From Ciona savignyi (lineage: Eukaryota > Chordata > Ascidiacea > Phlebobranchia > Cionidae), in NCBI GenBank assembly GCA_000149265.1, contig CH003041.1, forward strand, positions 209,387 to 273,386: a DNA stretch of 64,000 bases, read 5' to 3'. Position numbers and translations under genes: made by a program. This document shows, one piece after another, positions 27,496-41,000 of the stretch. The notes beneath the pieces were generated by a model. It had not been told where the DNA came from and made no database searches. It saw only the letters and a list, made by a program, of their open reading frames with translations. Positions within the stretch are counted from its first letter, which is position 1, and each line of letters opens with the position of its first letter.

Positions 27496-27992
27496 ATTCT
27501 CCGTCTTTGTATACTACAAGCACTATGGACATTCTCAGATCCTTAATCTTTTGGGAAAAGTAGCTAAAACTGAACAAGTGACGCCAAATTGGTTTGAGTC
27601 CACTTATTCATACATAATTCGGTCAAAATTTAAACGCCAACACAGACTAAAAACTGGACAACACAAGAAATTACGAGCAAATTATGTTATCTCTTATCAG
27701 AGTAGGTTTCAAAATAATTATTTGCCGTTGTAGTATAGTTGATGTGGCAGTCGCGTTAACATTTCGGCCATACTGAGTAACTTGATTTTATTGTTCTCTT
27801 TCGCTACAATTTTACGCAACGAAGTCCCAAGTTGCCACGCAACGGGTTGAGATATTTCCAGTTTTAACGTTTGTTCGTTTGGTTGCTCTTTCGATCGAAC
27901 TTAGAATTTTTAAAGACGTTTCGAAATGCAGTGATCAGATCGGTAAAAATAGTCAGGGGGTGGACATGAAACAAACATTTTTCTGACTGCTT

Positions 27993-28292
27993 AGTCTGGT
28001 GGTGTAGTGCGACGCTTTACAACCGCAAGGTTACAGACTCGAAACTGGCCGCTAGCTAGTCGGTTGTGTTCTTGGGCAAGTCACTTAACGGACATTGCCT
28101 GAACCCAGCGGATTAATGGGGTCTATACTAAATTAAAAAGAAACGTGTAAATCATACACAACACACTGCAATAGCTCCGGTAACCCGACGGTGGGCGCGA
28201 GGTGATCTGACGATTACCCGTGTGTTAACTCCCTTGGTTTTCCCATTCACAGGGATAAACATGAATATATACTATTCTATCCTATCCTATCC
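27993..28292 (+). mobile_element. tRNA-derived SINE, near full length
   Basis: A tRNA-like head with B-box-like ACTCGAAACTGG is followed by a body containing TTGGGCAAGTCACTTAAC (28072-28089) and CCCGACGGTGGGCGCGAGG, and a 3' tail of TATCC repeats. The same head-body-tail order recurs at several other places in the window on either strand. Confidence 0.75.
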
Positions 28293-28932
28293 AGGACTTC
28301 TAATATCTTTAAACGACCTGAACTATTAGGCCTACTAATGCTTTAAAATATGAAAACAAATATGGCGTAGCTCGACAGTTGTATTGTCGTTTATGGTTTG
28401 CGCGGGAAAACACAATCTTGATTTAAATGGATAATGTAAATTAACAGCAAGAAACGAGAGTAAGATAGTGAACAATTAATAAGCTGGTGAGTTGAAAAAT
28501 AAGTAAGAAAAGTGCAATGAACACATAATTATAAGCAGTTACGAATTGCTTGCAACAGCAAAGCCTTTTTTCTCGGGGCATATCATGTGGGAAGACATAT
28601 AGAGTTAAACACAAAATATAAACTTGTGAAAACAAAATATAAACTCGTGGAAAACAGTGAAAAACATGAAACGTGGGTCTGTGATGCTTTGGCTTAGATC
28701 TTCGTTTCTAGCAATCCATGTATGCATGTCTGCTAGCCGGCAGTGGTGGTATGCAAGTTGATTTTGCCCCAATACAATGCAGCATGTAAAGTTTAAGCTA
28801 GAATATTGCGCCTTAGCGAATGCTGAACCTCTTGCAAGCCTTATATAGGTCTTGGACGAGATAATAACGACGGCGTGCGTTTGTCCTGCATTTCGAAATC
28901 GGTGTGTTGGCCAGCAACACCCGAAAGTCAGG

Positions 28933-29079
28933 TTAGGCTTCATTGACCTGCACTAAGCTTACAGTGTCTTGCAGGGCAGTACTGCTGTAGCTAGCTTGAA
29001 AACCCTTCTTGTTTATTGTGTCGTCCGAGTGAAATCGAACTAATATTGAATCTCCGGACGAGAAAATTGTACTCGGAGC
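28933..29079 (-). CDS. tld: Tolloid exon 22: end of CUB5 and C terminus
   Basis: Encodes [39 protein letters not shown] and VSLVQVNEA, then TAA at 28933-28935. The residues ALQD resemble the short tail after CUB5 in vertebrate tolloids. Acceptor actttcag in phase 0. Confidence 0.94.
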   Translation of the reverse strand, partial: APSTIFSSGDSILVRFHSDDTINKKGFQASYSSTALQDTVSLVQVNEA

Positions 29080-32000
29080 CTGAAAGTAAAAGATACCAAA
29101 TTAGACCGACTTTTCCAGTTTATGAAATTAACGTTATAAGACACGTATGTAGTAATATAACGTTAATTTCTCGTTAAAGACACGTGAACACATTAACTAA
29201 ACAGACAGGGCAGTTTATACACTGGGCCGGGTGCTTATCAAAGTAAGCCTTGGTTCAACATAGTATTTGTCCGGTTTAGACGTTTTATAATGATACTTTT
29301 TGTTTCATTTTTAATCGAAGAACGAAAAAATCTTTAAAAATTCTTAAAAATTTCAAAACTGGTTTAAAAATGCCCAACTATGCCAGGGGAAAGTAATTTA
29401 AAACTTGCAGTAATACTCGCCTCATCGCCACAGAAACGACCAAATCGAACAGCACTGTCCGTTGAGCCGTCAAACACTTCGACGAAATCGTAACTACAAT
29501 CTGTCTCTTCTTCAACCTAGAAAACAATCGCGTTATAAACATAATACACACGGATATGGTTGTGATGTATATATTAACGAAGCAATTTAATATGTAACAG
29601 TACACATGCGTATAGTTACCACAGAAAAAAAAAACGTTCATACAATCTAGATCTATGTGCTAGTATTTCGTCCCATACGACATTAAAATAAGCCAAAAAA
29701 CTCGTGATTTTCTCTGTATTACCTTGCTTTGGTGTACGTTTGCAGATAAAAAACTTATAACCTCAGGTTTTTCATTAATATTCTAATAGTATTCAATTAT
29801 AAAACTGTGGAAGAATCGTTTTTCCCTGTGGGTTTGAAACACGACTGTCGTTATGGACACGGATAAGTCCGATATTTACAGTCTGGTTTCTGGGGCTGTT
29901 GTATTGTGTTGCGTGGTGGATACTGTTATTTTATGGTTTTTGAAGCTATTTGTAGTGAGCTGCATGAACTTTTATTTTTGAACAGTTTATTTGATTTAGC
30001 TTCCAATCTTAGCTTAAAGACACTCGCGGGACATGTCTTGTATGTTTAATGAAAGTTTTTTACACTCGTGTTAACACCGCCTTGTATAGATAATTCATTG
30101 CCGATCATAAAACACAAGTTACCTCAAAATCATTAAACAGCAGTTCGACGCCGTAACCATCCCTCGCAGTAATAATCCAATCACATTCTCTCCCGCTCAC
30201 ATAGTTGGTATCACCATATTGCGGGTGCGAGAACAGGTCCTTGGTTCGCGCACTAGCGTTCAGGCTGCCGCCACAAACTGCAATTGGAATTGAAAAATCA
30301 GCAAAATCTGCAACGCTTAACTTGAGTGTTAACACGCCAAAACAATTCGATTGTTAAAGTACCATACAATGCATTATTTTTCTTTAAATAAAACTCTATT
30401 AAACTTAGCCCCAAGAAGTGAATCAATAAGGACAGTTGAACATGTAAAATGTATTTTTTACGCATATGTCAATTAAAGCTAAGTCTTTTCACTTGTTCTC
30501 ACTTACCAGTTGTATGAGACGCTGAAAATCCACGCTTTTGAACTGAGGCGTCCGAGAAGAACTTAACAAACATGTGGTTAGTGCTTGCCACGATTGGAGT
30601 CGGTCTTTTACTGCCACAGTATCTGCCCAAGATGGCTGCAGTAGCGTCCGCGCCATCGTATATCTCCAAATGATCGTACGCACAGTCGGGTTGACTTTCA
30701 AGCTCAAATTCGTTAAAGACCTACAGGTTAGACAAGCGTCAATATATCGGTAAAAAACGTAATCGGGGCGGAGAAATTGGATATACCGACAAAGTTGATT
30801 CTAGCTTTGAGCACTATTGTTTAGTGGTTGTTCCGAAAAAAAAATTAATTACATAGTGGCTGTGCTAAAACGCTCGACTGGTATAGTACATATCTTACAA
30901 ACGGTAAGTCTAAGGTGCTTCGTTCAAAAAAGGGCGATAGAAAATAAAATCACAATGTACAATGTTAATAAACATGCCTTAATATTAGCATTGTATCGAC
31001 ACAAAATATAGGTTCTGTTAACTTACCAATTTGACCATGTGGCCAGCCGTAGTAGAAACGTGCCAAGTGCAATCCTTCCGACTTGGGTACTTGTTGGGCC
31101 AATTTGGACTAGTGATTTCTCCCATATGAGAAGTTATACTGTGCTCGCATCCAGCTATAGTTACAGGGTATTATTGTTATTTGGGTTATACAATATAGCA
31201 TCACCCAGCCTACAATAAATTGTGATAAATGTAATAACGGTGTAGGTACTCTGGTGTATTAATATTACATAGCCTACTTTACACTTGATTGAGGCAAATG
31301 TCGGAATATACTTGCCTTCTTTGCAGCCGTGGCCGTTGCTGTGCAAAACGTAGCCGTTTCGACAGTTGCAGGTATAGCTGCCAACTGTATTGACACACAT
31401 ATGCATACAACCCCCATTTTCAACAGCGCATTCGTCCCTGTCTGAAGTAAAGCGAATACGAAAACCTGCAAAATAATTTTTTGGTTTTATTATCCCCGTT
31501 TTACGATTTTAATACGCTAAGTATATTTCAGAATCAAGCCAATATTGTTTAGGGATAATACTCCCAATATATAAATCTTGTATCCTTTCAATGTAAGCAC
31601 GGTTTGCGGTATGTTTGGTATGAATAATTGATTGTAGCTGTATAAAGCCGCGTATAATTATGTAAATTATCACGGAAAATAAGAGGGAGATAAGGCATGT
31701 ACTCGGACAAGAATGTTCTCTACCAAAAATGATCTGTTAACTATAAACCTGCTGAATTGGTTAGCTTGCTAATGTGTTTTGTTAACAAATACAATCTAAA
31801 TATAATATATTGTTAAAAATTACAACTAGTTAACACATGTCGTATATGTGATCCTAGAAATTGTAAAAACCCACAGTGTGTAGAAAGGTATGCTTAACTA
31901 AAATAACACAAAAAGTAAGATGCAAAATAAAAGTACATTGTAAAAAAAAACAAGTAAAATCCAAACGTGTTCCATTCAGAATCGAAGGGAACCCATAACT

Positions 32001-35000
32001 CTATTAGTTTGCCTCAAAAATAAAAAAAATAAAAATATTTTCAGAGTGGCCTGTTTGTTTTACCCACCTCGTTTCGCCACTGTGTCATCGGAGTTAAATT
32101 TGATGCTCATTTCGTTGTTGGTCGAAGTGATCACTGGCGGAAGTTCTGTTCCGCAGAACTTTCCGTGGAATATCGAGTCGTCGGTGAAACCACTCCTTAC
32201 AGCAACGTAATCGTACTTGCACACCTGAAGTACAGAACAATTACGGTAAGCAACACAACAGTATAAAATTTATTTGTGTGTAAATAAAACAGTAAACAAT
32301 GTCCGGTCTTTGGACCGTTTTTCAGTTGCAGTGGTGCCACTGGACAAGAGAGAAACCAAATAAACTAATTTATTTATACATTTCACAGTATGTACTGCAA
32401 AGATAATAAAAACAGGCGATTACGTCGAACCTAGAATTCCAGGCATGGGCAACATACGGTCCGCAGGCCTGGTCCTGCCCGTTAAGGGATCTTGACCGGT
32501 CCGCAGACTCTATCTATCTAACCATACCATGTAGTTAAGATATTGAACACTATTCGTGTAATAATCCGGGCCACCAAGAAATTCATTTTCCCACATCTGG
32601 CCCGCTAATCAGAGAAGTTGCCCCCCCTGCTATAAACTAACGCATACCTCGTTGCCTTCCAGCTCAAATTTGTCGAATTCGATTGTTATTTTATGCTGGG
32701 GCGGGGCCACAATCTGCCAGATGCACTGCTTGTTGGTAGGGTACTCGCGCGGCCAGTTGGGCGATGTTATCTCGCCATCCGAAGTAGTGACATAGCCACC
32801 ACAAGCCGCCTCGCATGTCCTGATGGAGAACAAGGACTTTAGATAAGCTAAAAAGGCCGACGTCAAGGCTAATTAAGGAGCTGATTTCGCTCAAAAAGGT
32901 GCAAAGATCGAACTTTAAATAAAAATATACTTCAAAGCTGTTGAAATGGTAGACCGATTAACTGATTTTAACGGATCATTAGGATCTTAATGCAAGAAAA
33001 ATTGAAAAATCGTGAACGAATATGTCGCCTTTATGTATGGATGGGCATTTGCATACAGACAAAACCATTTAAAATGTAATCTGACATTATTGCAAACAAA
33101 GTAGACGATTATACCCAAATATCTGCATTAAAATACTTTAGTCTTAAGAAAGTACTGATTTAAATTTAAAGATGTCGTAACCAAATTGAAACGACAAAAC
33201 CATCAAAGAAAACAAATCGAAGTATAAATATAGTTTGGTTATCGTTTTATCTGACACGTACACTCCATCACGACTCAGCTCGTATCCAGGATAACAGCCG
33301 CACTTGAAGCTTCCCAGTGTGTTGACGCATTGTTGCTGGCAACCTCCGTTCGAATCAGCGCATTCGTCGCGTTCCTTGAAGAAAGATGCAGCAAATCCAG
33401 CTTTATTCACGGACGCTAAAAATGGGATTTTAATTTGTATGTGTAGGTGTACATTTCTGTGCCGATGTTATTTAAAATCGGACCGTTCGATCATCCATTG
33501 ATTCCTCGCATTAAAAATTGAAATACATTTTTGGGCAACGGCACAGACTGTGACAAAGCATTGATCCACAGCCCTCTTTCTCATAGCCTAATTAAAACAA
33601 AATAAGCCAGCTAACAAGCATATAGTAATGCTTGATTTTAAAATATTTCCATAAAACAATATAATAACGCGTTAAATGGAGTTGGACAAGCGTTTTTCAT
33701 GCATACTCCTTTCACAAAGTATATACGAATTCCCGGTCCTTACCATCGGATACGAACTTAATCCACAGGGTATTTCCGGTTGCCTCTATGTCATCGGGTC
33801 TATCAGAGCCGCAAAACCTCCCAATGAGCTCAGAGTCGGCGCTTGGTCCGTCTCGCACCTCTAGGTAGTCGTACGCACAAGTGTCGTGTCGTTCGACCTG
33901 TACAAGTGTAATTAACACAACTATACCGACGTTTAGATAACCTGTGGCTGTAATATCGCTTTAATTGCTGACCGAGTGATATTTCACTGAATATGGTATG
34001 TGTGACTGCTATACAGTTTTCACGAATTAAAATTGAAAAATACTTAAACTAAATTATCATTCGATTTTAAACACATTGCTACGTAAAATCTTGAACTAGA
34101 CCCCTTCATAAGTGACCACCTGAACTGGCACATTGATGACTCCGCAAAACCCAAATTTAAATATTCTAATTGTGACTTCTAGTACTTGTCATTTTAGTGC
34201 AACAAATAAAGCAACGAAATAACGTGGTCGTACCTTGAAAGCTTGAAAGGACAGGCCGACTTGAAAACCTTCGTCCACAACCACACTCCATATGCATTCT
34301 TTTCCAGGGCGGTAATCGTCCGGGTAATTCGGACTCTGGATTTGACCAGAGTTCTTACGAATGTTCCCGCCACAGACCGCTTCATACTGTAAAGGACATT
34401 TGTGATTATTGCTTGTAATTTGTATTTTTTCTTTAAATTTGTATTTTTAACGAGCTATTGATTTATACATGTGATTCTGTTTTAAGTTCGATGGAATAAA
34501 CGAACTAAGTTATCTAACCATATTGGTGGGTCATATTAACTCGCAACGCACTTTAAAACAAATACACTTGAAGGTCATAATAGATACGACTGCACACAAA
34601 ATGAGGATTATGACGTTAGGGTAAGAGGTGGGGATCAGATAAAAAAAATAATAAGGGTAATGTTAGTTACCCTTTGGTAAGCACGCACTTTCCCTTAAAT
34701 CCTACACTTACCCGCAATCGAAACCCGTTACCGTTGTAATTGCTCGTGCTTCTGAATTTCATCCAAATTCGACTGTCCGTCGACGTAATCTGGGGTGGAA
34801 GGCTGGTGCCACAGTACCGCCCTGAGAAACCACAAAATTTAGAATATGCTGAAAATTAAAAAACGAAATGCCTTGTCCACACCCCAATATCATTCGAGTG
34901 GTCATTAAAGATAACCGTAAACCCTTTATTTAAATGCCATGACGATATATTTTAACCCTTTTCTTATTGTTCGATTATAGAGGTGGCGTTTATATAATGT

Positions 35001-38000
35001 TTTACCAGAATTCGATTTTTCTTAAAAAACTGAAATAACATTATATAGGCAGAATTACCTAAAGTGCAGAACTTGTGGCTACAAAATTGGCTATAAAACG
35101 ACTCATTGGAATTAAACTCCGCAATGTTTAATTCGATACTAATCATATTGAAGAATAAACTTATTATTTAGTCTTTACACTTTGAACTTGTTTCCGCGAA
35201 ACGACTTTCACCTTATTTTGGTATACAGAACTTTAACAATAATAGGCATATACCTATCGGTATCTGATTTCTTTAAAAGCATCACATTTTCGGTAGTAAC
35301 TTTTGCGAGAGTGTACATTAAAAAACGGCCGGTACTCAAATAAGTAAATACTACCAAGAAAAACACCCATTACTGCACACAGGAGAACTATACTTCCGAG
35401 AAACAATAATAATCTTACCAATTAACGGCGACCTCTCCCAATGACCATCTCGAATTTCGATGTAATCATACCAGCAGCCTCGACTGTCAAAACATGATTA
35501 CAACAAATTATAAACTTGTCTCTCAGAACAAAGATACTCTTTTACCACACGGGTCAAATTGGTCAGCACCGGGCCAAGCAAGTGATAGTATTTTTGATAA
35601 TTTTCTAATTTTCGGATCGGTTTCAAACAGATAAAAGGTTAGAAGCGGTTCCGATAAAGCAAACATTACTACTTTGCGCTCGAAATGATAATATTCTCTT
35701 CTACAAATGAGGTAGAGCCAGCAGTAGATTTTTACACATGTATAGGCCTATGTAACCGGCATGACGTGTTTTTAATATTTGTTAATTTTATTAAAGCATA
35801 ACATATCAAGCCCTAGTATTTGGTCCCACGGTAGGTCGTTTAGATAGCGTCCCAGAGAACCATAGAGAATTCTGTAACATGTATACATCCAAATAACAAG
35901 GGTTAGCTCACCTCCTAAAAACGTTCAAGCTCGTAAAATCCATGACGATTTTTTCACCAGGGGTAACACTGATGCGCCACTCGCAGTCGGAATAAGCGGG
36001 ATAGGCAGCTGGCCAGTTCGGTGATGTGATATTCCCAGTCGTTGTCTGCAACGTTCGTCCACAAGCTGGTATAATAAATAATATTTATTGTGGATGTGGC
36101 ATAGCGATCAAGTAAGGCGGTTCTGAGTTCAAATCTCGACACGGTAAATAAAAAATTAATAGGTCAGTGAGGCTCATATACATTGGTCATGCAAATATTT
36201 ATGACAGGCCCTAATAACCACTTCTGGTTTATAGATGACAGGCCCTAATAACCACTTCAGCTTTATAGAAGGGAATGATTGACCTTAAAAGTTGTAAATA
36301 TAGAGTATTTGTATTATCGCAAGTGGTCAATATAAAGTATAGTTAGTCTTAAAAGTTTCAAATAAAAAGAATATGGGTAGTCTTAAAATTTGTTAATATA
36401 GAGTAGATATAGGTAGTATTGAAAGTTCTGTTTCTTGAAATCTTACAAAAACACAATGTATCAAATTTGTTTAAGAGTAAAACTCACTGGGGCAATTATA
36501 GAGTTTCTTGGCCTGTCTGACGTCTCCCTCGCTCAGTTGTGTGCGCTGCCCGATCGAAGGCCTCACTCCAGTTTCCGGGTTCGCCATTGGCCGAATTGTG
36601 TCCAAAAACATTCCTACGAGAAACGTTGTAAAAGTCATATACACTAACAGGGCAATATGAGCAGTAACAATGCTGATTTTGCCACATGACAAGCAGTTTT
36701 TGATATCGTTAATTATTCTACATTCACTATTAAGCTGGATAAAACGTTCAAAGATATAAAATGTATGCTTTAATGCATATCTTACGTTTAATACTTTCAG
36801 CCCAATATGTCGCGACAATACTATATCTCCACCAGCTTACATATTAACGGCATTTAAGCTTTATAACATAACTAGCAGGATATCACGTGCGTATGTGGGT
36901 TTACCTTTACTGAATGTGTTCCTGGCGTAGTGCATGATGCTCTGGTAATCGTATGCCTCTCCAAGAGAATTAATTTCACTGGAGTCCATTTTCTCGAAGT
37001 TGTATCCCTGACCTGGAAATTGACTCTCTTATCAGTTCAATAAAAAAGAGTTGGACAAATTAAGTTTTGTAATTTATAAATAAATGTGCTAATTTATAGC
37101 CTTATAAATATATAAAAACAACAATAAAGGCAATATTTAACATTAAAATGCAACTTTTTCCGCATAAATTAAAAAAAAGTGCTGCCATTGAATGTGCGAT
37201 GGCATATAGCGGAGTTATTAAACAAGTGTCATTAAGCAGGAAAATAGGCTGATTGTATAATAACATAACAATGTACCTTCTTGAATATTCTTGTACACGA
37301 TTTCGATGTGGCGGTCGCGGTCAGGTCTCGTGTGCTCGTGCCAGAACCCGATCACGTGACCAAGCTCGTGGACGACGATACCAAACTTGTCGCAATTTTT
37401 TCCGATCGAAATCGCTTGCGGTCCAGTGCCCTTGCGCCCGACGTATGAGCAGCACCTGGTCGGCAAATTAACAATTTTATTCAGGACATTTATTTGTTGC
37501 AACTTCTGATATGTAAAATTGTAGGGGAACCTAAGCGTTATGCAGGATATTTCATAGAGCCTTCTTGACACTTGATCCATTGTTTAACATCTATATAAGC
37601 TACACATTAACTAAAAATAGGACGAGGGTGGACTGGAGTATACTAGATTTGCGAATTAGCATGTTATTACCAAAAAAACGCTATATTCTGCATTAAAATT
37701 TGGACAACGCCTAGGCGATTTGTGCAAGTTTATAAAGTCGTAAGTAATAACAAGTACAGTTGACAAAAAAAACATTTTCCAAAAAATTAGACCGTTTATT
37801 ACAGGTATAATAGAAACCTTAAGAAATGCAAGTTAATCTAGGTACTATGAACCAACAACTGCACTAGTGTATTGTTGCCGGATATGTTTGAATTGACTGG
37901 TTACTTTTCAAAACAACGTTTATCGAGCAGCATATCGAACGAGGTGAATGTTTAATCAATACGAACTTGAGAGTTTACCCGCAAGGTCTATAGGTGAACT

Positions 38001-41000
38001 TGATGTAATTGTCTTCATTCGTTCGCTCGATGAAAGTCAGGCATGTCTGGCCTTCCCAGTGACGCATGGCTTGCTTGAACATCGCCCTTTGCGAACCTGA
38101 GGTCACAAAATATCATGGTGAGATTGCTGAAACAATTATGCTACCTCACAGTTTTGACATACTTTTATTTACCCATAAAACAATTAGGTACATTTTGGTA
38201 TATTCCCTTCACATCAGATTCAATAAATTTACCGTCATTTTGGGGGATTTGTAAATGATCTAAGGCGTGTAAAATAATCTCGAAGGATTAAACTGCTTTT
38301 AGCGAGGATAAAGTTACAAGCACTTTTCGCAAACATGTATAGTAGCAAAATGTAATTTATGATCGTCAAGCTTGATAAGGCAAATTAGGCACAGTATGCC
38401 CAGGTGTCATGTTTGGCGATTTTGTTGATCCATTTGTCGCTTATCGCTTGTACGTAGCGTGTGACGTGGTCCTGAGTATATTTGTACAGCGGTTTCTATT
38501 TGCGGAAAATTAAGCAGAATCTTCGAAAAACACAAGAAACCTTAAAAAGGACAATTGATGTTTCGATAGCAAAAGTACAAGCTTTTTAAAAATTATGTCA
38601 AAAATATCGGATGTTTTATCAGGTCGTGTTAACATTAATCCGGTGGTTGATTCGAGTAACGGGTAGTGCTAGTCTCCCTTTATAGCGGCCATAGACCGCA
38701 ACTCTATTTCGATCCCACCGGTACTGGATGCGGTGCGGTAGCTTCGAACCGCCGGTTACCGCATTACCACAAGCCGCATTTAATCGATGTAAAACCAGGT
38801 TATTTGGCGTCGGAGATGGACCCAGGGAGCTCGTTTCGGCAATGCGGCTGCACGAGAGCGCCAAGGTCAAGTTCGAGAGTTCAAAACATTCCGACAAAAA
38901 GGGGAAAACAGTGCTACGTTGACATGACAGGGGTGTTTTTATTTGTAACTAAAATCGTGGATCTCATTTACAAAGTTATTTCCGGTACTGCGTTATAAAG
39001 TGGTATATATGGGGGAGACCGGACAGCCAAGAAGTTAAATATAGAAATGAACCGACTTGCACGGGAAACGATCCCATGTAAGCTGCGGGTCGACCTGGGT
39101 TGGATTGGACCTTTTCTGCAAACCAAGTCTTGTTTATTCTTTAATGACAGTGCAAGGGAATAAGTCCTATCATGCCTTGACTCATCTGAATTAACATTTT
39201 AACAAGCTGCGCGAATGCAATCTGTGGGGAATAAGAAAAGCGCGTGTAATGTATCCGATCAAAGCCAACACCTGCGGAAACTTGCTTCGTGTTTTATCGC
39301 GAAAAAAACGCGACCGTATTGATCTACTACACTTACAGCAGGTGTCAAGTGCACCGAAAACGCGATTGTACCCATAAAACGTGCTTATCGCTGTAATGGA
39401 ACCACACTTAGATGTGGATTTAGTCACCCGACACCTCGCGAAGACACGACCGACTTTTAACCAAGTTCTATAACCGTCGTCTTACATGGAGAACAAATTG
39501 ACCGTTGTCTTACATAGAAAGAAATGAGTTTTCGAATGCCAAAATGGAAATAAAAGGCAAATTATAATCTTGTATAAAAAAAACTATTCACAATTCCAAC
39601 TTGTGATATTTTCTGCTGGCACTTACACAAACGAGCATTGACGAAAACAACATTGCACCCTTGGGACGCTTCATAAACGTTTTACTGTTAAATGTTTTTG
39701 AATTACAGAAACACACCGTAAACAGAACGGAAATGAGAAATTCTACGTATTGTAAAACTTCAGTCCAATTAACCGATTTTGTTTCTGTTCAATTTTCGAG
39801 TAAAAGCAGACCGCTGACCACAAAACGCGTGTGGAGTATTAAATCAACATTTTAAAATCATCTCTGCCCTTTTAAGTGCGTCCAAATTGAATCGACTTGT
39901 ATTTGTACAAAACAAAGCGATATTTTGTGCAAGTTAACCTGCGGTAAGCAACCGGCGTCGTTAGGTATTCATTTTGAAAATTTGCTTTAAAACTATGTAG
40001 GGTAAAATTTAAAGAACGCTTTGTTTTCGGTTAAATTCTCAGTATAGAAAGCAAACGAAAATTACACCTGTGAGCGTGTTGCATACAAAGTGGGCAAGCC
40101 TTTTAAATGACCTTTGACACGAAGGTCACGTTCCCAGCGAAAAGTGACGCCATTCAATGCGAAATCGAATCGCAGTGGGCAATTCTCATTTCCATTTAAT
40201 CAAACAAAACCAATTTGTAAAATAAGTTCCAGAAACCAATCGCTGTTACATAGTAACTGAGAGCTATAGAATGCAAGCTGAAAATAAACTGGCTTGTTTT
40301 CCAAGGGGATAATTATGTCCACTTTTTATAACCAAATTTCAATGCATCTTTATAAAAGCAGGAAATAGTTTCTTTAACACAGAACTCTGTATATGTTAAA
40401 AATGCCAAATATTAAATTGGCTTATTATGGTAAAATGTATTGACTTAAACTCTGATATCTGGCTTGAAGTATATTTTAAATACACTAAACAGCTAAGAAA
40501 AAGTCCATTCGGATTCTAATTTAATAAGAAATTGCAACTACTTCAGCTTTCACCATACTTATATTTGGTTAGTTATTGTTAATCTCTTTAATTTAGTTCG
40601 TTTTTATACCGGGTCAAGTTTCGAATTCTAATAAGCACGTGACCTTTTAAATGGCGTGTTCTTTCTCAATTGGTTGCGCTAACGAATTGGCCACACAGAA
40701 GTTTCTAGAATGGTTATCTTGTACTGTGTTCATACAGTTATCCGAGGTATGCGTTTCAGAAGGGTCAATTACTCTTGGATTTTTTTCGCCGTTTTAGCGC
40801 AAAGATTAATTGTACGATAGCTTCAAAAGGGAAGTAAAATTACTGGGGCACATAAACAATACTCGCCGAAATCTGCCACTTAAACTGCCAAACGGTGAGG
40901 TCCTAATATCATGTTACTATGTGGGTATACAGTAAAAGGATACGGGTTTGGATAACCCGTGTATGCAGAGACGAAATCTAGGTTGATAGAACATTTAAAA

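Larger units (their letters stand above)
15518..28932. other. 13.4-kb region between the CXXC/TET gene and tolloid, without a supported gene
   Basis: Only short ORFs occur here, in all frames, and none shows a domain or convincing codon pattern. It should hold the promoter and any upstream exons of the CXXC/TET gene and the 3' UTR of tolloid. No canonical AATAAA was seen on the minus strand in the 500 bp after the tolloid stop. Recognised items are a 33-bp tandem triplicate at 18942-19040, a long inverted repeat at 16692-16754, several TTACGCAA octamers and a SINE at 27993-28292. Confidence 0.5.
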
